Origin: Candidatus Zixiibacteriota bacterium
GTDB taxonomy: Bacteria; Zixibacteria; MSB-5A5; GN15; FEB-12
Assembly (NCBI GenBank): GCA_023132995.1
Contig: JAGLXI010000023.1
Span: forward strand, 1-24,128
Length of the DNA stretch: 24,128 nt
Direction of reading: 5' to 3'
Position numbers and translations under genes: made by a program. The notes below the pieces were generated by a model. That model saw nothing but the letters and a program-made list of their open reading frames with translations. It was not told the origin of the DNA and ran no database searches. Shown here in pieces: positions 15,967 through 23,012 of this stretch. The first letter of the stretch is position 1, and each line of letters starts with the position of its first letter.

Positions 15967-17532
15967 CTACTTGGCGTATTCCGTTGAACGCGTTTCCCGA
16001 ATGACCGTCACCTTGATCTGGCCGGGGAACTGCATCTCGCTTTCAATCTTGGTCGCAAGGTCGCCGGCAAGAATCGAGCTGGCCAGGTCGTCGAGTGTTT
16101 CGTGCTCAACAATGACGCGCACCTCCCGACCGGCCTGAATCGCGTACGCCTTGGAAACCCCTTTGAAACTGCTGGCCAGGTCTTCAAGCTGCTGCAAGCG
16201 CTTGATGTACGCCTCGAGCGGCTCGCGTCGGGCGCCCGGTCGTGCGCCGGAAATGGCGTCGGCCGCCTGCACCAGGACAGGATAGGGCCCCGTCATGGGG
16301 ACATCGCCGTGATGCGACTCCACAGCATTAATGACAGTCTCGTTCTCCTTGAACCGGCGCAGGTAGTCCGCCCCGATCTGGGTGTGGGTGCCTTCTGTTT
16401 CGCGGTCGATGGCCTTTCCAATATCGTGCAACAGGCCGCAACGTTTAGCCAGCACAGCATCGAGTTCGAGTTCAGCCGCCATCAGCCCGCATAGCGCGGA
16501 CACTTCCTTGCAATGGACCAGCACATTCTGGCCATAGGAAGTCCGGAAGCTCAGTTTACCCAGTTGCTGCATGATATCCGGATGGAGCCCGTGAATGCCC
16601 AACTCGAAACAGGCCTGTTCGCCGGCCTCGCGCACGATGACCTCCATCTCCTTACCCGACTTCTCGACCACCTCCTCGATCCGGGTCGGGTGAATGCGTC
16701 CGTCAGTGATTAGTTTTTCCAAGGCCATACGGGCGATCTCCCGCCGGACCGGGTCATATCCGGATAGTATCACGGCCTCCGGAGTATCGTCGACGATCAC
16801 GTCGATCCCCGTGGCTGTCTCAAACGAGCGTATGTTCCTTCCCTCCCGGCCGATGATACGCCCTTTCATCTCATCATTGGGCAGATTGACGACAGCGACC
16901 GTGGACTCGACCGTGTGGTCGGCGGCGCAACGATAAATGGCCTGGATTATTATCTCCTTGGCCTCCTTGGTGGCCTCCAGTTCGGCTTTCTCCTTGATCT
17001 CTTTGATGAGGGCGGCTGCTTCGACTTTGGCAACGCTGACCATATTGTCCATCAGGAGCTTCTTCGCTTCCTCCGGTGTCATCTGCGCGATCTTCTGGAG
17101 TTTCTCGTTCTGATGATGAATAATTTCCCCAAGTTCGGATTCGCGCAGGGCGATTCCTTTCTCGCGCGCCCCGATCGCCTTCTCACGCCCGGTTAACTCC
17201 TTATCCCGCGAATCGAGCAGGTCGACCCGTTTCTGGAGCGAACCTTCTATCTCCTCCATCTCCTTCAGAGCGGCTTCTATCTTCCTGCGTTTCGCATCGG
17301 CGTCACGCTCGAATTCGCCTTTGAGCTTCAGCCATTCTTCCCGGGCCTCAAGAACTCCCTCCCGACGCTTTATCTTGGTTTCGTTCTCGGCCTTGGCAAG
17401 TATGCGTTCAGCTTCAGCAGCAGCGGCGGATACCTTTTCCTCGCTCGCCCGTTTGGCCAGATACTTTGCCAGCAGGAACGAAACCACCCCAACAATAACC
17501 GCAATAGCCACGAAGATTACAGTGTCATTCAT
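15967..17532 (-). CDS. rny: Ribonuclease Y
   Basis: RNase Y is a membrane-anchored endoribonuclease that initiates mRNA decay. The 521-residue protein from the chosen start has the full family layout. It has an N-terminal membrane helix (about 5-23), a long charged coiled coil (about 25-195), a KH domain with the GxxG loop GRIIGREG (224-231) and an HD domain with the metal-binding HD in LLHDIGKAID (HD at about 369-370). A C-terminal tail follows. ATG at 17532 is chosen because GGAGG sits five bases upstream (17538-17542) and the protein then begins directly before the membrane helix. A GTG seven codons further up (17553) is in frame but has no such support. It lies between zapA and ymdB. Confidence 0.97.
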   Translation of the reverse strand: MNDTVIFVAIAVIVGVVSFLLAKYLAKRASEEKVSAAAAEAERILAKAENETKIKRREGVLEAREEWLKLKGEFERDADAKRRKIEAALKEMEEIEGSLQKRVDLLDSRDKELTGREKAIGAREKGIALRESELGEIIHHQNEKLQKIAQMTPEEAKKLLMDNMVSVAKVEAAALIKEIKEKAELEATKEAKEIIIQAIYRCAADHTVESTVAVVNLPNDEMKGRIIGREGRNIRSFETATGIDVIVDDTPEAVILSGYDPVRREIARMALEKLITDGRIHPTRIEEVVEKSGKEMEVIVREAGEQACFELGIHGLHPDIMQQLGKLSFRTSYGQNVLVHCKEVSALCGLMAAELELDAVLAKRCGLLHDIGKAIDRETEGTHTQIGADYLRRFKENETVINAVESHHGDVPMTGPYPVLVQAADAISGARPGARREPLEAYIKRLQQLEDLASSFKGVSKAYAIQAGREVRVIVEHETLDDLASSILAGDLATKIESEMQFPGQIKVTVIRETRSTEYAK

Positions 17533-17547
17533 GCGTGCCTCCCACGC
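17533..17547 (-). promoter_or_regulatory. rny Shine-Dalgarno displayed in a hairpin loop
   Basis: Immediately before the rny ATG, GCGTG (17547-17543) and CACGC (17537-17533) form a perfect 5-bp stem. Its 5-base loop is exactly the Shine-Dalgarno GGAGG (17542-17538). The stem abuts the start codon. It could present the site to ribosomes or allow control of initiation. The structure is seen; any regulatory effect is inference. Confidence 0.45.
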
Positions 17548-17568
17548 GATCACGGCGACCGCGTGTTC

Positions 17569-17598
17569 AATCTATGTCAAAACAGTACAGATAGACAA
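17569..17598 (-). promoter_or_regulatory. Candidate internal promoter for rny
   Basis: TTGTCT (17598-17593, four of six) is 18 bases from TAGATT (17574-17569, four of six) on the minus strand, in the 115-base gap between zapA and rny. Both boxes are imperfect, and the zapA promoter may serve the whole run. Confidence 0.25.
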
Positions 17599-17647
17599 CA
17601 TCGTGGGAAAACGGGGTATTCGCGGGAGCTGACAGAAGCGGCGAACG

Positions 17648-17947
17648 TCAGCTCGAAAGAGCTTGATCCAGGCGCGCCAGGATGCCCTCGGTGCGAGAAT
17701 CGGCCGACTCTTGAGCTTGCTCAAGCTTTCCGGACTTCTCCAGCAACTCCGAGGCAATTGACATGGCTGCCAAAATGGCAACCCTATCCCGGCTTCCGGC
17801 CCGACTTCCTGCGGCGGTTTCCTTCATTCTCGCGTCAACGAAATCGGCGACCCTGGATATGTAGGATGGGTCGGTCACACCCGTAATGGGGTAATCCTCA
17901 CCAAATATATTCACTACCACCTTGTTTTCGGCACAAGGATCAGACAT
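17648..17947 (-). CDS. zapA: Cell-division protein ZapA
   Basis: ZapA binds and bundles FtsZ at the division ring. This small protein (99 residues from the chosen start) has the typical N-terminal beta segment (VVVNIFGEDYPITG) and the YISRVADFVDARM helix. A long C-terminal coiled-coil helix follows. Three in-frame starts exist: ATG at 17947, ATG at 17953 and TTG at 17968. The TTG has GGGA five bases upstream but would add hydrophobic residues (VFFGMLM) foreign to the family, so an ATG is preferred. It lies directly between the ZapB-like coiled-coil gene and rny. It has its own good promoter at 18004-18032. Confidence 0.88.
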   Translation of the reverse strand: MSDPCAENKVVVNIFGEDYPITGVTDPSYISRVADFVDARMKETAAGSRAGSRDRVAILAAMSIASELLEKSGKLEQAQESADSRTEGILARLDQALSS

Positions 17948-18003
17948 CAGCATCCCAAAGAATACCAAGTATATCCCAGTTCCCTATCCTGTTTGTCATC
18001 AAT

Positions 18004-18032
18004 AATTTACATTGGGGCGGGGGGGCTGTCAA
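18004..18032 (-). promoter_or_regulatory. Promoter for the zapA-rny-ymdB-folD run
   Basis: A perfect TTGACA (18032-18027 on the minus strand) is followed by a 17-base spacer and TAAATT (18009-18004, four of six). The spacer is dominated by C residues. Predicted transcription begins near 17997, leaving a leader of about 45-50 bases before zapA. It sits in the only gap between the pheT-linked genes and zapA, so it gives these genes independent expression. Confidence 0.6.
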
Positions 18033-18047
18033 GCTAAAACTGTTTTT

Positions 18048-18290
18048 TCACTTCGGCAGATTCTCAAGCTCCGCCAGTCGTCCCAAAACTCGGTCAAGCT
18101 TTGTTCTCACGGCTTCTGCTCGATCAGCCGTTTCCAGTTGAAGGGCATGGAAAGCCTTCTCGATTTTGGCTAATTGCGACTTCAACTCGGCGTTTTCCTG
18201 CTCGAAAGCATTGTTCCGGCCCTTTAACTTTTCCACCACATCGAGGAGCCGGTCGACTTTCTCCGCTACCAGGTCAAACTTGTCGCTCAT
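18048..18290 (-). CDS. Small coiled-coil protein, ZapB-like
   Basis: The protein is about 80 residues and almost entirely a predicted coiled coil. It has heptad-like Leu/Val spacing in FDLVAEKVDRLLDVVEKL and in ENAELKSQLAKIEKAFHALQ. There is no signal peptide or catalytic motif. Its place just before zapA and overlapping or abutting pheT suggests a ZapB-type division factor that works with ZapA. Coiled coils are too degenerate to prove this, so no symbol is given. ATG at 18290 is used (AAGGG about ten bases upstream). GTG at 18296 would overlap the pheT stop by GTGA and is a real alternative. Confidence 0.75.
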   Translation of the reverse strand: MSDKFDLVAEKVDRLLDVVEKLKGRNNAFEQENAELKSQLAKIEKAFHALQLETADRAEAVRTKLDRVLGRLAELENLPK

Positions 18291-18292
18291 AC

Positions 18293-20677
18293 TCACTTGT
18301 CCCTTATCTCAGCCAGCAACATCTGCTTCAGGCTACCCGTTACGAGCCTCTGCTTTTCGTCAACCGCATCACCGGACAGGCTTCCGGAGGGGGATCGGTA
18401 ACTGATTGATATGGCTACCGATTTCTTTCCTTTCTCAATCTGCTCACCGGCGTACAGATCAAAGATGTTAACCGATTCAGCAAGATCGCCAGCGGCCTGC
18501 CTGACGCATTCCACAATCTCGCCTGCGCTGACACGCTGATCAACGACAATAGCCAGATCCCGCGGCGCCGCCGGATATACCGGCAACGGTCTGAATTGGA
18601 CCAGCGAGCCGCTCACGGCTATCAGCGGGGCAAGAACAAGTTCGGCAACCAGCACGGACTGTTTGATATCGGTTTTTCGAGCCAGGTTGCCGGGAATCCT
18701 GCCCACCCAGCCGACCGGTTGGTTGCCGGCGGTAATCCGAAATGACAACGACTCGTCAAGGAAACTAATCCGCCGAGGGGTAAACTTGAACTGTGGCCAG
18801 CGAAAGTGATCCACCAGGCACTCCAGGGCGCCGGTGAGATCATAAAAGTCCAGCGGGCGGACATTGCCCCGCCAGCCACGCGGCGTGCTGCCGGTGACGG
18901 CCAGAACCACGCGTTCCTCCTCGTGGAAATCGCTTGTATCGGCAGGTGGGAAGTAGGCCTTGCCGATCTCGAAAAGACGCAAGTCCATATTGCGGTGGGC
19001 CAGGTTATGTCCGATCACCCCCAAAGCCGTGTGTACCAGGGAATTGCGCATGATGTTCAACTCCTCGGAGACCGGATTGGTGATGCGGACCTGGGGCAGA
19101 TCCGGGTTGAGCAGAGAAGCGAAACGACTGTCGGCCAGACCGTGCCCCACCATTTCGTCGAAACCTGTGCCAAGGAGAACATGCCTCATCTCGGAATTAA
19201 AATGATCCTCGTAGTGCGTGGGAGTAAACAGTGCGCCGATGTTGACCACCGAGTCTTCCACGGAGTCGAATCCCTCGATACGAACCACCTCTTCGATCAG
19301 GTCAATCTCGCGTTCGATGTCAGGGCGAAAAGTGGGGACCGTCACTTCCAGCGTCTCCGACCCACCGACGCCGAACTCGAGGTCGGTGAAAATCCGCCTC
19401 ATCCGATCAGTGGAGATGTCGGTGCCCAATACTGTATTGCACCGTCGGGGCCGAAAATCTATGGTCTTCGGCTCAATCCGGCCGGGATAGCAGTCAACCA
19501 CTGTGCTGAGAACCTCTCCCCCGCATACCCTGCAAAAGAGATCGGCGGCGCGATCGATGGCGTACTCGATCCCATTGGGGTCGGCTCCCTTTTCAAACCG
19601 GGATGACGACTCGCTAACAATCCCCAGCTCCTTTCGGCTCTTGCGGATTATGGAGGCGTCAAAGAAGGCCGCTTCCAGCAGCACGTTGGTGGTGTTATCT
19701 TCCACCTCAGAATCCATACCGCCCATGACTCCGGCGGCGGCCACACCGGTGATGCCGTTGGTTATCAACAGAACATTCTCGGTCAGTTCGTGCTCGCTGC
19801 CGTCCAGGGTTACGAATTTTTCTTTGTCCCGCGCCCGCCTTACCACCACCCGGTCGGAGCCGAAACGATCCAAGTCAAAGGCGTGCAGCGGGTGGCCGCA
19901 TTCAAGCATGACCAGGTTTGTGATATCGACCACATTTGAGATCGGCCTGATACCGGCCGTCCACAGCTTTTTCCTGATCCACCACGGCGAAGGAGCTACT
20001 TTTACGTTCCTGATCACGCGCGCCGCATATCGCGGGCAGGCGAGAGGATCGTCAATCGAAACACTGATAAAATCCGACGCCGATTCGGCAGATTCGGACA
20101 AGTCCACTGTCGGTCTTGTCACCTTGAGGGACGCTAACGCGGCCAGATCCCTGGCGATGCCGATAGCCGACATCGAATCGGGCCGGTTGGGAGTCAACTC
20201 AAAAGTGAGCATGTAATCATCGAAGTCAAGATACTCCACCAGGGATTTGCCAGCGGGCGCATCCGGGTCCAGCACCAGGATGCCGGAATGGTCATCGGAG
20301 AGGCCGAGTTCGCGTTCCGAGCAGATCATCCCATACGATACGACCCCTCGAATTTTCGCTTTCGTGATCTTGATATCCCCAGCAAGTGTGGCACCAATCG
20401 TTGCCAGGGGAACCTTCTGCCCCACCGCCACGTTGGGAGCGCCGCATATCACGTCAAGACGCTCGGAGCCGGTGTCGACGACTGCCCGCTGTATCTTGTC
20501 GGCGCCGGGCACAGGGTGGAGTTCGCTCACCTCGGCTACAAGCACTCGATCCATGTATCGCGCAGTGGATTCAATGTGCTCGCAGGCGGTACCGCAGAGG
20601 GTCAGGCGGTCACCCATTTCCTCGGGCGACCAATCAAGACCGGTCAGCTCCCGCAGCCAGTTGTAGGATATCTTCAT
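18293..20677 (-). CDS. pheT: Phenylalanyl-tRNA synthetase beta subunit
   Basis: PheT pairs with PheS in the alpha2-beta2 enzyme that charges tRNA-Phe, and it carries the editing site. The 794-residue length is typical. Domains in order are the N-terminal tRNA-binding OB fold (about 40-150, VLVAEVSELHPVPGADKIQ near 46), B3/B4 editing (about 210-385) and B5 (about 400-475). A catalytic-like core and a C-terminal ferredoxin-like anticodon-binding domain (about 700-794, ending AISISYRSPSGSLSGDAVDE) follow. ATG at 20677 lies two bases after the pheS stop, so the subunits are co-translated. Nothing in the sequence suggests truncation or frameshift. Confidence 0.98.
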   Translation of the reverse strand: MKISYNWLRELTGLDWSPEEMGDRLTLCGTACEHIESTARYMDRVLVAEVSELHPVPGADKIQRAVVDTGSERLDVICGAPNVAVGQKVPLATIGATLAGDIKITKAKIRGVVSYGMICSERELGLSDDHSGILVLDPDAPAGKSLVEYLDFDDYMLTFELTPNRPDSMSAIGIARDLAALASLKVTRPTVDLSESAESASDFISVSIDDPLACPRYAARVIRNVKVAPSPWWIRKKLWTAGIRPISNVVDITNLVMLECGHPLHAFDLDRFGSDRVVVRRARDKEKFVTLDGSEHELTENVLLITNGITGVAAAGVMGGMDSEVEDNTTNVLLEAAFFDASIIRKSRKELGIVSESSSRFEKGADPNGIEYAIDRAADLFCRVCGGEVLSTVVDCYPGRIEPKTIDFRPRRCNTVLGTDISTDRMRRIFTDLEFGVGGSETLEVTVPTFRPDIEREIDLIEEVVRIEGFDSVEDSVVNIGALFTPTHYEDHFNSEMRHVLLGTGFDEMVGHGLADSRFASLLNPDLPQVRITNPVSEELNIMRNSLVHTALGVIGHNLAHRNMDLRLFEIGKAYFPPADTSDFHEEERVVLAVTGSTPRGWRGNVRPLDFYDLTGALECLVDHFRWPQFKFTPRRISFLDESLSFRITAGNQPVGWVGRIPGNLARKTDIKQSVLVAELVLAPLIAVSGSLVQFRPLPVYPAAPRDLAIVVDQRVSAGEIVECVRQAAGDLAESVNIFDLYAGEQIEKGKKSVAISISYRSPSGSLSGDAVDEKQRLVTGSLKQMLLAEIRDK

Positions 20678-20679
20678 GG

Positions 20680-21693
20680 TTAAATGAACTGCCTCAGGAA
20701 GCGAACATCGTTGTTGAAAAAGAGCCGGATATCATCGATCCTGTACTTGAGCATAGCGGGACGTTCGACGCCGACCCCGAAAGCGTAGCCGGTGTACTTC
20801 TCCGGATCGTGCCCGGCCTTCTCCAGTACGGCCGGGTCAATCATCCCGCAGCCGAGAATCTCCAGCCAGCCGGTATGCTGGCAGACCCGACAGCCTTTTC
20901 CCCTACAGAGAAAACACTGGATATCAACCTCGGCCGACGGTTCCGTGAATGGAAAATACGAAGGCCGGAACTTCAGCTTCAGGCCCTCTCCGAAAAAGGC
21001 CTTGCAGAAAGCAACCAGGGCTCCTTTCATATCAGCCATCGAGACGTCCTCGTCCACCAGAAAGCCGTCCACCTGATGAAAGGAGACGTGCGCCCGGGTC
21101 GAAATGGCCTCGTTGCGGAAACACTTGCCGGGCGTGATGATCTTCATCGGTGGCTTTCTCTTTTCCAACTCCCGCGACTGAACCGGAGTGGTATGAGTGC
21201 GAAGCAGCCGTCCCCCTTCGACAAAGAAGGTGTCCTGCATGTCGCGAGCGGGGTGATCCGGCGGGAAATTGAGAGCCTCAAAATTGTAGTAGTCCGTCTC
21301 GACATCCGGGCCGCGAGCAATCTCAAAGCCCATGCCGTAGAATATCCGGCAGATTTCGTCGATCGTCTGACTGACGATATGCGCCGCCCCGAGCCGCTGT
21401 CCGGTGCCGGGCAGAGTGGGATCGATAAGTGTGTGACTGGCCGGGCTGGCAAACCTTCCGGCGGCCTGCTTGAACTCTTCTTCCAGTTGCCGGCGACACT
21501 GATTAGCCTGGCCGCCCACATGGCGGCGTTCGTCGACGGGAAGGTCCTTCAGCCCTTTCAGAACGGCCGTCAGCAGCCCCTTGCGCCCCAGGTAGAGCAC
21601 CTGTAATTCTTTAAGCGAAGCGAGCGAATCGGTCTTTCCGATCCGCTCCAGGGCTTCCCGCTTCAGCCGGGCTACTTCATCCGGAAGTGACAT
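20680..21693 (-). CDS. pheS: Phenylalanyl-tRNA synthetase alpha subunit
   Basis: The 337-residue catalytic subunit has an N-terminal coiled-coil arm (about 1-85) and a class II synthetase core. Motif 2 is visible around GKCFRNEAISTRAHVSFHQV (189-208), and motif 3 as GVGVERPAMLKYRI (306-319). FRPSYFPFTEPSAEV (242-256) lines the Phe pocket. A four-cysteine knuckle follows (C260, C263, C268, C271; CxxC-x4-CxxC), a zinc-ribbon-like insertion seen in PheS of several phyla and missing from E. coli. ATG at 21693 is used, 18 bases beyond the rplT stop; its Shine-Dalgarno is weak. The pheT gene follows after two bases. Confidence 0.98.
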   Translation of the reverse strand: MSLPDEVARLKREALERIGKTDSLASLKELQVLYLGRKGLLTAVLKGLKDLPVDERRHVGGQANQCRRQLEEEFKQAAGRFASPASHTLIDPTLPGTGQRLGAAHIVSQTIDEICRIFYGMGFEIARGPDVETDYYNFEALNFPPDHPARDMQDTFFVEGGRLLRTHTTPVQSRELEKRKPPMKIITPGKCFRNEAISTRAHVSFHQVDGFLVDEDVSMADMKGALVAFCKAFFGEGLKLKFRPSYFPFTEPSAEVDIQCFLCRGKGCRVCQHTGWLEILGCGMIDPAVLEKAGHDPEKYTGYAFGVGVERPAMLKYRIDDIRLFFNNDVRFLRQFI

Positions 21694-21711
21694 GGCAGGC
21701 GCACTTCGGGA

Positions 21712-22062
21712 TCAGGCGTCAGCGGCAATTTTGGCCAAGTTGGTGAAAGTCGCCATGTCGCGGGCGGCGATATCCGCCAGCGCCTTACGATCCAGATTCA
21801 CTCCGGCTTTCTTGAGACCCGCTATAAAGTTCGAGTAATTGGTGTCACACATCCTGGCCGCGGCCGAAATGCGGGTAATCCACAACGACCGGAAAATGCG
21901 CTTCTTGGCGCGACGATCACGGTAGGCATAACTCATTCCCTTGTTTACCGTCTCCAGGGCGGTACGGTACAGACGGCTACGGGCGCCATAGTTTCCGCGC
22001 GCTCTCTTGAGTACCTTCTTATGACGACGATGAGCAGCTACATTATTCGTGGTACGTGGCAT
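21712..22062 (-). CDS. rplT: 50S ribosomal protein L20
   Basis: The 116-residue highly basic protein has the L20 hallmarks: N-terminal [20 protein letters not shown] (12-31), [18 protein letters not shown] (48-65) and the C-terminal [12 protein letters not shown]20 binds 23S rRNA early in 50S assembly and in several bacteria represses its own operon. ATG at 22062 is preceded by AGGAG six bases upstream. It sits in the standard order after rpmI. Confidence 0.98.
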   Translation of the reverse strand: MPRTTNNVAAHRRHKKVLKRARGNYGARSRLYRTALETVNKGMSYAYRDRRAKKRIFRSLWITRISAAARMCDTNYSNFIAGLKKAGVNLDRKALADIAARDMATFTNLAKIAADA

Positions 22063-22098
22063 CTTTCTCTCCTGTCATGTCCCGGAGGTGAATCCGGT

Positions 22099-22293
22099 TC
22101 AGTACGGTATCAATGCTTCGACCCGGCGACGATCGGCCTTAGAGACCAGGCCGGGTTTGCGCAACTGGCGTTTTCTCTTAGGACTCATTTTCGTAAGGAT
22201 ATGAGTCTTGTACGCCTTGTACCTTTTGATCTTACCGGAGGCCGTCTTCTTGAATCGCTTGGCGGCCCCTCGTTGTGTCTTCATCTTGGGCAT
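22099..22293 (-). CDS. rpmI: 50S ribosomal protein L35
   Basis: The 64-residue protein starts [20 protein letters not shown] and is rich in Lys and Arg, as expected for L35. Its C-terminal region ([20 protein letters not shown]) is also typical. ATG at 22293 lies 26 bases after infC, with only an AAGAAG-like element upstream, so translation may depend on coupling with infC. Confidence 0.98.
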   Translation of the reverse strand: MPKMKTQRGAAKRFKKTASGKIKRYKAYKTHILTKMSPKRKRQLRKPGLVSKADRRRVEALIPY

Positions 22294-22319
22294 TTATGTC
22301 TTCTTTCTATTGGGCAGGC

Positions 22320-22994
22320 TCAGTTATCCGGTCCGGAGCCGGCAGACTCAGCTTCGGTTTTAGTCTCGGCTTCAGTTGCAACCTGATCCGGGGCGACCTG
22401 CTCTGGTTTCTCTTCCTGGCGCTCGTCTTTGCGTGAATCCGACTCCTCGTCGTCTCGGACCTGCTTCAGCATTTTCAGCACTTCGGGTCTGGGACCGAGA
22501 ATCATGCTCATGTGCCTGCCCTCGCGTTTAGCCGGCACATCGACAATGGCTATGTCGGCCATGTCTTCGGCTACCCGATCCAGAAGCCTCTTCCCGCGAT
22601 CCGTATAAGCAAGTTCGCGCCCGCGAAACATGACGAAGGCTCTCACTTTGCTGCCTGCCTTCAGGAACTCCCTAACATGCTTGCTCTTGAACTGGTAATC
22701 ATGTTCATCCGTCTTGGGCCGAAAGCGCATCTCCTTTAGCTGCACGCTGTGTTGCCGCTTCTTGGCGAGCCTGTCCTTTTTGGACAACTCGTACTTATAC
22801 TTGCCGTAGTCAAGAATACGGCAGACGGGCGGACGACTGTTGGGTGACACCTCCACCAGGTCAAGGTCTACGTCGTGAGCGCGGTCGAGGGCTTCCTTAA
22901 TCGGCACGATACCGATCTGTTCGCCATCGGGACCAATCAGCCTGACCGGGGTCACCCTTATCCGGGCATTTACCCGCAATTCCTGCTTGGCTAT
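22320..22994 (-). CDS. infC: Translation initiation factor IF-3 with ATA start
   Basis: IF-3 binds the 30S subunit and rejects non-canonical start codons. The N-domain (RVNARIRVTPVRLIGPDG) and C-domain (about 85-175, with KEMRFRPKTDEHDYQFK) are complete. A charged, Glu-rich tail of about 45 residues follows the domain that ends near MLKQVRDDEE. The nearest standard start is TTG at 22979, but it has no Shine-Dalgarno and lies too close to the conserved RVN motif. Five codons upstream, ATA at 22994 follows AGGAGG by five bases and gives the natural N-terminus (M)AKQELRVNARIR, for 224 residues. Non-AUG, IF-3-discriminated starts (AUU, AUC, AUA) are known for infC and underlie its autoregulation. 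The gene begins 18 bases after the thrS stop. Confidence 0.95.
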   Translation of the reverse strand: MAKQELRVNARIRVTPVRLIGPDGEQIGIVPIKEALDRAHDVDLDLVEVSPNSRPPVCRILDYGKYKYELSKKDRLAKKRQHSVQLKEMRFRPKTDEHDYQFKSKHVREFLKAGSKVRAFVMFRGRELAYTDRGKRLLDRVAEDMADIAIVDVPAKREGRHMSMILGPRPEVLKMLKQVRDDEESDSRKDERQEEKPEQVAPDQVATEAETKTEAESAGSGPDN

Positions 22995-22999
22995 GAACT

Positions 23000-23005
23000 C
23001 CTCCT
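23000..23005 (-). promoter_or_regulatory. Strong Shine-Dalgarno that fixes the infC ATA start
   Basis: The minus strand reads AGGAGG from 23005 to 23000, five bases before the ATA at 22994-22992. It is among the strongest Shine-Dalgarno sequences in the window. Its spacing points to the ATA and not to the TTG 15 bases further down. Confidence 0.8.
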
Positions 23006-23012
23006 GCTATGG

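Noticed and set aside
17533..17647. 6S RNA between zapA and rny
   Set aside because: 6S RNA genes are often next to zapA, so I looked. The gap is only 115 bases and shows no long closing stem with a central bubble.
18806..19606. Plus-strand open frame of 266 codons antisense to pheT
   Set aside because: Shadow of pheT in the complementary frame; no Shine-Dalgarno and no family resemblance.
20386..21606. Plus-strand open frame of 406 codons antisense to pheT and pheS
   Set aside because: It lies wholly over two certain genes, is Arg/Gln/Pro-rich, and is a known artefact of GC-rich coding DNA.
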